Source: Thermopetrobacter sp.
GTDB lineage: Bacteria; Pseudomonadota; Alphaproteobacteria; Rhizobiales; Aestuariivirgaceae
Direction of reading: 5' to 3'
Assembly (NCBI GenBank): GCA_011374735.1
Contig: DRPD01000003.1
Location: forward strand, 1 to 6,809
DNA length: 6,809 bases
Numbering within the stretch: the stretch's first letter is position 1; each line of letters starts with the position of its first letter. Below are positions 1-4,563 of this stretch, in pieces. The notes under the pieces are model-generated. The model did not search any database, was not told where the DNA came from, and was given only the letters and a program-made list of their open reading frames with translations. The position numbers were made by a program, and so were the translations under genes.

Positions 1-538
1 CCGGATCGAGCTTGCCCTCGCGCGCCTTCCCGGTGAGGTCGATGGCGTATTTCTTCAAGGCCTCGTAGGTTTCCTCCGCCGAGGCGCTGTCGGCGGTGCG
101 CCCGCCGCGCATCTCGTCGATGGCCTTGTTGAGCGCCACCGGCGTGACGCCGGCCTTGTTCAGGATGTCGGCGGCGTCCGATTTCTCGATGATGAGCGCG
201 TGCAGCAGGCGCTCCACGGTCACATAGCTGTCGCCGGCCTTTTCGGCCAGTTTCTCCGCCGTGTCGAACACCCTGGCCGTTTCCGGCGCCAGATAGAGCT
301 GGCCGGAGCCGCCTTCCACCTTCGGCATCTTGTCAAGCGCCGCGTTGACGTCGGCCCGGGCCAGCCTGGCGTCGCCGCCGGCGGCGGCGATCAGCGAGGC
401 GGCCATGCCCTGATCGTCGTCAAGCAGCACCTTCAGCAGATGCAGCGGGGTGAACTGCTGATGGCCCTCGCGCAGGGCCAGCTGCTGGGCCGATTGCACG
501 AAGCCCTTCAGGCGGTCGGTGTATTTTTCCAGATTCAT
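1..538 (-). CDS. clpB: ATP-dependent disaggregase chaperone ClpB, N-terminal part (cut by window edge)
   Basis: The first 179 residues of ClpB are visible, starting at ATG 538 on the minus strand; the rest lies left of the window. ClpB is the cytoplasmic hexameric AAA+ disaggregase that, with DnaK-DnaJ-GrpE, pulls proteins out of heat-induced aggregates. The translation opens MNLEKYTDRLKGFVQSAQ and contains two Clp_N repeats (about residues 5-75 and 80-145), with the typical segments QQFTPLHLLKVLL and SYVTVERLLHALI. It then enters the linker to the first ATPase domain (YEALKKYAIDLTGKAREGKLDP). Walker motifs are not reached, so ATPase integrity cannot be judged. The start is supported by the family's usual N-terminus and an AAGGGAG ribosome binding site 5 bases upstream. 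ClpA and ClpC share the Clp_N fold, but the MNLEKYTDR start and this linker are ClpB-like. An RpoH-type promoter lies at 644-674. Confidence 0.96.
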   Translation of the reverse strand, partial: MNLEKYTDRLKGFVQSAQQLALREGHQQFTPLHLLKVLLDDDQGMAASLIAAAGGDARLARADVNAALDKMPKVEGGSGQLYLAPETARVFDTAEKLAEKAGDSYVTVERLLHALIIEKSDAADILNKAGVTPVALNKAIDEMRGGRTADSASAEETYEALKKYAIDLTGKAREGKLDP

Positions 539-637
539 CGTTTCTCCCTTTCCGGCCCGCCGGTCATGGCCGGCCCTCCTGGAGGCACCGGGAAAGCGCC
601 GGCGGCCATTCACATTGATGGTGATGACAGGTCGTTT
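539..637 (-). promoter_or_regulatory. clpB 5' leader with potential secondary structure near the ribosome binding site
   Basis: If clpB transcription begins 6-7 bases after the proposed -10 box, its leader is about 100 nt. On the transcript strand, the bases at 596-588 (CTTTCCCGG) can pair with 555-548 (CCGGAAAG) with one bulged C. This reaches the first base of the Shine-Dalgarno core at 548-544. Two smaller GC palindromes lie in the enclosed loop: CCTCC-A-GGAGG near 587-577 and GCCGG/CCGGC near 574-559. Such folding could damp clpB translation at low temperature, but no known thermometer class (ROSE, fourU) is recognised. The pairing is seen in the sequence; the regulatory role is speculation. 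Confidence 0.25.
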
Positions 638-653
638 CTCTCCCCGATATAGT
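624..653 (+). promoter_or_regulatory. Predicted housekeeping sigma-70 promoter of the MOSC-comF-grxC-nit operon
   Basis: ATGACA (624-629) and TATAGT (648-653) are each one base from the TTGACA and TATAAT consensus hexamers and are separated by 18 bases. The predicted start near 660 gives a leader of about 32 nt before ATG 692. The -10 hexamer lies inside the RpoH -10 element of the opposite strand, so the two promoters cannot easily be occupied at the same time. Alphaproteobacterial housekeeping promoters are often degenerate, so this remains a prediction. Confidence 0.55.
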
Positions 654-674
654 GCGGCGAAACGGGCACTCAAG
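644..674 (-). promoter_or_regulatory. RpoH (sigma-32)-type heat-shock promoter of clpB
   Basis: Read on the minus strand, CTTG (674-671) is followed after 17 bases by ACTATATCGG (653-644). This matches the alphaproteobacterial RpoH consensus CTTG-N16-18-CYTATNTNNG at every defined base except the first of the -10 box. It points at clpB, a classical heat-shock gene. The start site is inferred near 637. The -35 CTTG overlaps the ribosome binding site of the divergent MOSC gene. Confidence 0.75.
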
Positions 675-691
675 GGAGGCAACGGGCCGAC

Positions 692-1462
692 ATGACCACA
701 ACCGCCACCATCGCCGCATTGTATCGCTGGCCGGTGAAGGGCCTGAGCGCCGTGGGGCTCAATGAGGCGGCCATCGAGCAGGACAGGCCGCTGGCCCATG
801 ACCGCCGCTGGGCCATCGAACGGGCCGGGCCGGTGTTCGACGCGGCCAATCCGCGCCATGTGCCGAAGGGCAAGTTCCTGCAACTGGTCAACACCGCGCA
901 GCTGGCGGCGCTCGATATCCGTCACGATGCGGCCACCGACACCCTGACCCTGTTGCGCGGCGGCAAGGTGGTGGCGGAGGGGCGGCTGACCACCCCCGAA
1001 GGGCGGGCCGCCATCGAACGGTTTCTGGCCGACTTTCTGGGCGACGCCGCGCCGGCGCGGCCGCGCATCGTCGGCGCCCATCGCTTTCATGACGTGCCGA
1101 AGCCGTTCCTGTCGCTGATCAATCTGGCCACGGTGCGGGCCATTGCCGATCTCGTCGGCAAGGAGGTGAACCCGCTGCGCTTTCGGGCCAACATCTACAT
1201 CGACGGCCTGCCGGCCTGGGCGGAGTTCGACTGGGTGGGCCGCAAACTCGCCGTCGATGGTGAGCCATTGTTCATGGCCGAGGAGCGCATCGGGCGGTGC
1301 ATCGCCACCGGGGTCGATCCGGACACCGGGGAGCGTGACCTGCACATTCCGCGCACCTTGCTGGACGCCTTCGGCCACAAGGACTGCGGGCTGTATTTGC
1401 GCCCCGTCGCCGACGGGCTTTTGCGCCCCGGCATGACGATCGAAGCGGGCCAAGCGCCATGA
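692..1462 (+). CDS. MOSC domain-containing protein (molybdenum cofactor sulfurase C-terminal-like)
   Basis: This 256-residue protein has the two-part architecture of stand-alone MOSC proteins. An N-terminal MOSC_N beta-barrel comes first (about residues 5-115; ALYRWPVKGLSAVGL is the family's characteristic start). The MOSC domain follows (about 125-252), with NPLRFRANIYIDG and then RIGRCIATGVDPDTGERD, which holds the conserved cysteine, here Cys203. MOSC proteins bind or transfer sulfur-bearing molybdenum cofactor in eukaryotic Moco sulfurases, mARC, YiiM and YcbX. Cys203 is the expected ligand or sulfur carrier. No ferredoxin domain is fused, unlike E. coli YcbX, so a partner reductase would be separate. 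No signal peptide or membrane segment is visible, so it is probably cytoplasmic. ATG 692 has an AGGGAGG ribosome binding site at 673-679. It is the first gene of the operon and overlaps comF by ATGA. The exact substrate is unknown. Confidence 0.9.
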   Translation: MTTTATIAALYRWPVKGLSAVGLNEAAIEQDRPLAHDRRWAIERAGPVFDAANPRHVPKGKFLQLVNTAQLAALDIRHDAATDTLTLLRGGKVVAEGRLTTPEGRAAIERFLADFLGDAAPARPRIVGAHRFHDVPKPFLSLINLATVRAIADLVGKEVNPLRFRANIYIDGLPAWAEFDWVGRKLAVDGEPLFMAEERIGRCIATGVDPDTGERDLHIPRTLLDAFGHKDCGLYLRPVADGLLRPGMTIEAGQAP

Positions 1463-2214
1463 TCGCGCCGCGACTGCGCGCCGCCGCGGCGCGGTTGGGC
1501 GATCTCCTGGTGCCGCCGGCCTGCGTGGCCTGCGGGCGGCCGGTGGCGGCGCCGCACGGGCTGTGCGCCGATTGCTGGCCGGGCCTGTGGCCGATCGACG
1601 AACCGGCCTGCCCGAAGACCGGGCGGCCGCTGGCCCACGATCTGGCCGAGGTGGAACTGGAAACCATTCCGGCGCTGTTGGCCGATCCGCCGTGGACGGA
1701 ACTGCGCGCCGCGGTGCTGTTCAACGATGTCAGCCGGACGATCGTCCATGACCTGAAGTTTCACGACCGGCCGTGGGCGGGGCGGTTCATGGCCCATCAT
1801 CTGCGGCGGCGCTGCGCGGAGTGGCTGGACGAGGAGGCGCTGCTGACGCCGGTGCCGCTGCATCGGGCGCGGCTGTGGCGGCGGCGCTTCAACCAGTCGG
1901 CGACGCTGGCGCGGCTGATGGCGAAGGGGCGCCGCGCGCGCCTTGCGCCGGAGGTGCTGGTGCGTTCCCGCGCCACCCGGCCGCAGACGGAACTGGGACG
2001 CCGCGAGCGGCTGCGCAACGTGACGGGGGCGTTCGCCGTCGCCGAGGGCTGGCGGCCGTTGCTGGCCGGGCGCGACGTGATCCTGATCGACGACGTGCTG
2101 ACCACCGGGGCCACCGCCAGCGCCTGCGCCGAGGCGCTGCTGGAAGCCGGGGCGGCGTCCGTCCGGGTGGCGGTTTTCGCCCTTGCGGCGGGCGAGGCGG
2201 CCTTGCATATTTGA
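1459..2214 (+). CDS. comF: ComF family phosphoribosyltransferase-like protein
   Basis: This 251-residue protein is a ComF/GntX homologue. A zinc-binding CxxC pair is seen at the N-terminus (Cys22/Cys25 with Cys36/Cys39). The family segments LKFHDRP, TPVPLHRARLWRRRFNQSA and RPQTELGRRERLRNVTGAF follow. The type I phosphoribosyltransferase PRPP-binding loop VILIDDVLTTGATASAC is at residues 207-223, with the Asp-Asp pair intact at 211-212. In naturally competent bacteria ComF works with DNA-uptake and primosomal proteins. In alphaproteobacteria it is nearly universal regardless of competence and its reaction is undetermined. The second cysteine cluster of longer ComF proteins is reduced to one Cys (ACPKTGRPL, Cys51). 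The start codon overlaps the MOSC stop (ATGA, 1459-1462), implying translational coupling. It is cytoplasmic. The family assignment is secure; a competence role is not implied. Confidence 0.92.
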   Translation: MIAPRLRAAAARLGDLLVPPACVACGRPVAAPHGLCADCWPGLWPIDEPACPKTGRPLAHDLAEVELETIPALLADPPWTELRAAVLFNDVSRTIVHDLKFHDRPWAGRFMAHHLRRRCAEWLDEEALLTPVPLHRARLWRRRFNQSATLARLMAKGRRARLAPEVLVRSRATRPQTELGRRERLRNVTGAFAVAEGWRPLLAGRDVILIDDVLTTGATASACAEALLEAGAASVRVAVFALAAGEAALHI

Positions 2215-2250
2215 CCCATCGATGAACCATTTTCTGATGGAGCCTCTCTC

Positions 2251-2517
2251 ATGGCCGAAGTGATCATGTATGCCACCCAGTGGTGTCCCTATTGCCAGGC
2301 GGCGCGGCGGCTGCTGAAGGCGAAGGGCGTCAGCTTCACCGAAATCGACGTCAACGACGATCCGCGGCGGCGGGCGGAGATGATGCAGAAGGCGGGCGGG
2401 CGCCACACCGTGCCGCAGATCTTCATCAATGGCCTGCACGTGGGCGGGTTCGACGATCTCTCCGCCCTGGAGCGGCGCGGCCGCCTCGATCCGCTGCTGG
2501 CCGGACAGGACGCATGA
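2251..2517 (+). CDS. grxC: Glutaredoxin 3 (dithiol, CPYC)
   Basis: This 88-residue protein is a full-length class I glutaredoxin. It shows the redox motif CPYC at residues 12-15, the cis-proline loop TVP at 53-55 and the glutathione-binding GGFDDL at 65-70, in the expected thioredoxin-fold order. It reduces disulfides and glutathionylated proteins using glutathione, recycled by glutathione reductase, in the cytoplasm. The start ATG has GGAG at 2239-2242, 8 bases upstream. It lies 36 bp after comF, the only non-overlapping junction in the operon, so grxC can recruit ribosomes independently. No separate promoter is obvious in the gap. Its stop overlaps the start of the nitrilase-family gene (ATGA, 2514-2517), which ties the two products together. 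The dithiol motif separates it from monothiol GrxD (CGFS). Confidence 0.96.
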   Translation: MAEVIMYATQWCPYCQAARRLLKAKGVSFTEIDVNDDPRRRAEMMQKAGGRHTVPQIFINGLHVGGFDDLSALERRGRLDPLLAGQDA

Positions 2518-3368
2518 ACGCCAGCGCGGCGGCGGTGCCGGTGGCCTGCGTGCAATTGCGCAGCGGGCTGGATGTCGCGGCCAACGTCCGGGCCGCTTCG
2601 GAGCTGATCCGGGCCGCCGCCGGGGCCGGCGCGCGCTATATCCTGACGCCGGAGAACACCGGCCTGATGGACGAGGACAAGCAGCGGGTGCGGGCCGCCG
2701 TCGGCACGATGAGCGACGACGCGGCGGTGGCCGCCTTCGCCGACCTGGCGGCGGCGCTGAAGGTGCATCTGCACATCGGTTCGCTGGCGTTGAAGACGCG
2801 GGATGCCAACGACGACCGGCTGGTCAACCGCTCCATCCTGTTCGGGCCGGACGGCGGGATCGTGGCGTATTACGACAAGATCCACCTGTTCGACGTCCAA
2901 TTGGGCGACGATGAGAAGGACTATCGCGAATCGGCCTACATCCGCCCCGGCGAGAAGGCGGTGGTGGCCGACGCCGGCGGCATGCGGGTGGGCATGAGCG
3001 TGTGCTATGACCTGCGCTTTCCCGCCCTCTATCAGGCGCTGGCGCGGGCCGGGGCGGCGGTGCTGACGGTGCCGGCCGCGTTCACGGTGCCGACCGGGCG
3101 GGCGCATTGGCATGTGCTGCTGCGGGCGCGGGCCATTGAAACCGGCTCCTTCGTGATGGCCGCCGCGCAGGGCGGGCGGCATGAATCGGGCCGCGCCACC
3201 TATGGCCACAGCCTGATCGTCTCGCCGTGGGGCGAGGTGCTGGCCCAAAGGGAAGACGATCAGCCCGGTGTCATTCACGCCACCCTCGATCTCGACCGGG
3301 TGGCCGAGGTGCGCCGCCGCATCCCGGTGATCGAGAACGCCCGCGCCTTCACGCCGCCCACACCTTGA
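2514..3368 (+). CDS. Carbon-nitrogen hydrolase, Nit1/Nit2 branch (probable deaminated glutathione or omega-amidase type amidase)
   Basis: The ATG overlaps the grxC stop (ATGA). The 284-residue product has the complete nitrilase catalytic triad: Glu47 in LTPENTG, Lys122 in YYDKIHLFDVQL and Cys164 in SVCYDLRFPALYQ. Later family segments include GRAHWHVLLRARAIE and the C-terminal GHSLIVSPWGEVL. These motifs and the length fit the Nit1/Nit2 branch rather than true nitrilases, N-carbamylputrescine amidase or NAD synthetase. Known Nit1-type enzymes hydrolyse deaminated glutathione, an aberrant transaminase product. Nit2 cleaves alpha-ketoglutaramate. Linkage to grxC favours the glutathione repair role, but substrate cannot be read from sequence alone. 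An in-frame ATG at 2280 would add 78 residues lying wholly within grxC and is not credible. No signal peptide is present, so the protein is cytoplasmic. It is the last gene of the operon. Confidence 0.93.
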   Translation: MNASAAAVPVACVQLRSGLDVAANVRAASELIRAAAGAGARYILTPENTGLMDEDKQRVRAAVGTMSDDAAVAAFADLAAALKVHLHIGSLALKTRDANDDRLVNRSILFGPDGGIVAYYDKIHLFDVQLGDDEKDYRESAYIRPGEKAVVADAGGMRVGMSVCYDLRFPALYQALARAGAAVLTVPAAFTVPTGRAHWHVLLRARAIETGSFVMAAAQGGRHESGRATYGHSLIVSPWGEVLAQREDDQPGVIHATLDLDRVAEVRRRIPVIENARAFTPPTP

Positions 3369-3383
3369 GGCGGCTCGCCCTCA
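3366..3383. terminator. Weak candidate stem-loop at the convergent hydrolase and RraB gene ends
   Basis: TGAGGCG and CGCCCTCA form a 7-bp stem with one bulged C around a GCT loop. The stem is built from the two stop-codon regions, so it would form in transcripts from either strand. There is no following T-run in either direction. An intrinsic terminator is therefore doubtful, and the stem may simply reflect the 12-bp gap between convergent genes. Confidence 0.2.
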
Positions 3384-4133
3384 GGCCCGGCGGCGTTCGC
3401 GCAACGGGGCCCGCCAGCCCTCATGGCGGCCGCCCAGCTGGCCGGCCATGTAGGCGATGGCGGCGGTGTCGGCGTGAATGGCCCGCGGTTCGGGGCGCAT
3501 GGTGCGCTGAAAGCGCACCGCACAGGTGTCGTTTGCGCCCTTGCCGGTGTGCACGCCGCTGACCAGAAAGCCGTTCTGGCGCGCCCAGTCGGCGAAGGCC
3601 ATGGCCTGCTGATGGGTGGTGAAGGACGCCTCGTGACAGACCGGGCGGGGGGTTTGCAGATCGTCGCCGTCGCGCATCATCGCGTCGAGGATCTCCAGAT
3701 CGGCCATGACGCGCCGCTCCTCCTCGTCGGGCAGCAGCAGTTCGTAATAGATGGCGTGGCGGGCGTCGGCCTCCATGCGCATGGCCAGCGGTGCCTTAAG
3801 GCGCAGGGCGATGCGGTGCACGATCTGGCGCGCCTCCTCCTCGTTGCAGGCCACATAAAAGAACAAGGTGCGCAGGCCGGTGGCGGTCACCTGCCCGGCG
3901 AAGCGTCCGCCGATGGCGGCCAGCCATTCCTCCAGCTCGGCCTCCACTTCCAGCAGGCGCTCCTCGTCCGCCGATGGCGGCCGGCCCCGTTCATCGGGCG
4001 CGTATTCCATCTGCACCCTGAGCAGATTGGGCAGATCGAGATGCGGCAGCTCGCCGGCCAGCGTTTCGTTGAACACGATCCACGCCCGGTGGCCGGAAAT
4101 CTCGCAGGCGTAGGCGTTCCATTGGTCTTGCAT
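3381..4133 (-). CDS. DUF695 and RraB-type two-domain protein (possible RNase E regulator homologue)
   Basis: This 250-residue soluble protein appears to have two domains. Residues about 4-135 resemble DUF695 (WNAYACEISGHRAWIVFNETLA near the start, FFYVACNEEEARQI in the middle). Residues about 143-240 resemble the RraB fold (DLEILDAMMRDGDDLQTPRPV, then the segment FADWARQNGFLVSGVH, and a tail ending GGRHEGWRAPL). In E. coli, RraB binds RNase E and modulates mRNA decay. The DUF695-RraB combination occurs in other proteobacteria, but its action on RNase E there is not established to my knowledge. No transmembrane segment or signal peptide is seen. ATG 4133 has AGGAA at 4147-4143, 9 bases upstream. 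The gene is alone on its strand and converges on the hydrolase gene 12 bp away. I recognise the domains by pattern only; function is uncertain. Confidence 0.78.
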   Translation of the reverse strand: MQDQWNAYACEISGHRAWIVFNETLAGELPHLDLPNLLRVQMEYAPDERGRPPSADEERLLEVEAELEEWLAAIGGRFAGQVTATGLRTLFFYVACNEEEARQIVHRIALRLKAPLAMRMEADARHAIYYELLLPDEEERRVMADLEILDAMMRDGDDLQTPRPVCHEASFTTHQQAMAFADWARQNGFLVSGVHTGKGANDTCAVRFQRTMRPEPRAIHADTAAIAYMAGQLGGRHEGWRAPLRERRRA

Positions 4134-4306
4134 CGCACAGCATTCCTGACGCTTGACGGGCCTTCATCCGGCCGCGTTCCTCGTTCATCCTTGATGGGGC
4201 ACATGGTGGGCCGGGCGCGGTTAACGACGCTTTGCCGGATCGGCGGCGTTGGCGATCATGGTTGCCAAACGGCAAACAACGTGCTGAGTCGGGTTGGGTG
4301 CGTTGT
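4134..4306. other. Intergenic stretch upstream of the RraB-type gene, outside the mobile element
   Basis: No open reading frame with a plausible start is seen. The stretch must contain the promoter of the minus-strand RraB-type gene, but no convincing -35/-10 pair stands out. One small inverted repeat, TTGCC-AAAC-GGCAA (4262-4275), could be an operator half-site pair or a minor hairpin. Nothing else is supported. Confidence 0.4.
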
Positions 4307-4340
4307 CTAGGCTCAGGACCCATAAATAACGCGGCGCCAG
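4307..4340 (+). repeat. Left terminal inverted repeat of the MITE-like element
   Basis: The repeat begins CTAGGCTCAGGACCCATAAA and continues TAACG. Against the reverse complement of the right end it differs only at positions 9 (A/G) and 14 (C/T) over 25 bases. It then aligns as CGGCGCCAG versus TGGATGCCAG with a one-base gap. The first CTAG probably contains the TA target duplication rather than element sequence. Confidence 0.85.
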
Positions 4341-4341
4341 T

Positions 4342-4401
4342 CTGGCGCAAAAACGATGAGAAGGCTAAGGGTTATTGTTGATTCAGCGGTTTTTGCGCCA
4401 G
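4342..4401. repeat. Internal hairpin A of the element (13-bp perfect stem)
   Basis: CTGGCGCAAAAAC (4342-4354) is exactly complementary to GTTTTTGCGCCAG (4389-4401), enclosing a 34-base loop. It begins one base after the left terminal repeat. It has no trailing T-run on either strand, so it does not look like an intrinsic terminator. Confidence 0.85.
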
Positions 4402-4430
4402 CCCCTTCGGGCGACGCTTTCGCTGCATAT

Positions 4431-4491
4431 CGCCGAGCCTTTCTTTCTTGCCAATACCACAAGGTATTGCCTGCGAAAGAAAGGCTCGGCG
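4431..4491. repeat. Internal hairpin B of the element (17-bp perfect stem plus a nested 7-bp stem)
   Basis: CGCCGAGCCTTTCTTTC (4431-4447) pairs perfectly with GAAAGAAAGGCTCGGCG (4475-4491). Inside, CAATACC (4452-4458) pairs with GGTATTG (4463-4469) around an ACAA loop, separated from the outer stem by a small asymmetric internal loop. The outer stem can extend by an ATA/TAT match after one mismatch. This is the longest perfect palindrome noticed in the window. Confidence 0.9.
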
Positions 4492-4510
4492 CTATTTTGC
4501 GAAAACGCCG

Positions 4511-4545
4511 CTGGCATCCACGTTATTTATGAGTCCCGAGCCTAG
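4511..4545 (-). repeat. Right terminal inverted repeat of the MITE-like element
   Basis: Read on the minus strand it begins CTAGGCTCGGGACTCATAAA and continues TAACG, mirroring the left end. It finishes only 18 bases before ATG 4564 of the dehydrogenase gene, so that gene's ribosome binding site lies just outside the element. Confidence 0.85.
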
Positions 4546-4563
4546 CGGGAACCGGGGGTGGTC

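Larger units (their letters stand above)
4310..4542. mobile_element. MITE-like non-autonomous element with terminal inverted repeats, in CTAG/TA sites
   Basis: About 233 bp are bounded by terminal inverted repeats that match at 23 of 25 positions when the flanking CTAG is counted. The similarity continues imperfectly for about 9 more bases. Both ends sit in CTAG (4307-4310 and 4542-4545), which is consistent with a TA target duplication as made by IS630/Tc1-mariner and some IS5-group elements. The interior has no transposase ORF and consists largely of two long perfect hairpins. Small size, TIRs, duplicated TA and no coding capacity are the definition of a MITE. The parent insertion sequence is not identified, and copies elsewhere cannot be seen from one window. 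The interior is visibly more AT-rich than the neighbouring genes. Confidence 0.75.

Noticed and set aside
200..652. 150-codon plus-strand open frame
   Set aside because: It is antisense to clpB and crosses the clpB leader and promoter. The ClpB match on the other strand is unambiguous.
1195..2439. 414-codon open frame on the minus strand
   Set aside because: It lies antisense to the MOSC, comF and grxC genes. It has an Arg/Pro/Gly/His/Gln-rich composition with no domain, as expected of a GC-rich shadow frame.
2280..2513. N-terminal extension of the hydrolase from an upstream in-frame ATG at 2280
   Set aside because: The extension would overlap nearly all of grxC in another frame. The family N-terminus and an ATGA junction fit the 2514 start.
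2289..3278. 329-codon minus-strand open frame
   Set aside because: It is antisense to the well-supported grxC and hydrolase genes, with low-complexity composition and no recognisable motif.
692..3368. Novel defence or competence system suggested by comF in an operon with nucleotide-fold enzymes
   Set aside because: All four genes are common alphaproteobacterial housekeeping families with intact catalytic motifs. There is no nuclease, toxin, NTPase or membrane effector among them.
3423..4310. 295-codon plus-strand open frame
   Set aside because: It is the mirror of the DUF695-RraB gene, whose minus-strand frame has normal composition and domain similarity. The plus frame ends inside the mobile element boundary.
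4431..4491. Hairpin B as a Rho-independent terminator
   Set aside because: The stem is long, but no T-run follows it on either strand, and the nested structure belongs to the mobile element.
4513..4528. Possible sigma-54 promoter TGGCATCCACGTTATT ahead of the dehydrogenase
   Set aside because: It has the -24 TGGC, but the required GC at -12 is AT, and it falls within the terminal inverted repeat of the mobile element.
4307..4545. CRISPR-like or tandem repeat array
   Set aside because: All repeats are inverted pairs, not direct repeats separated by spacers.
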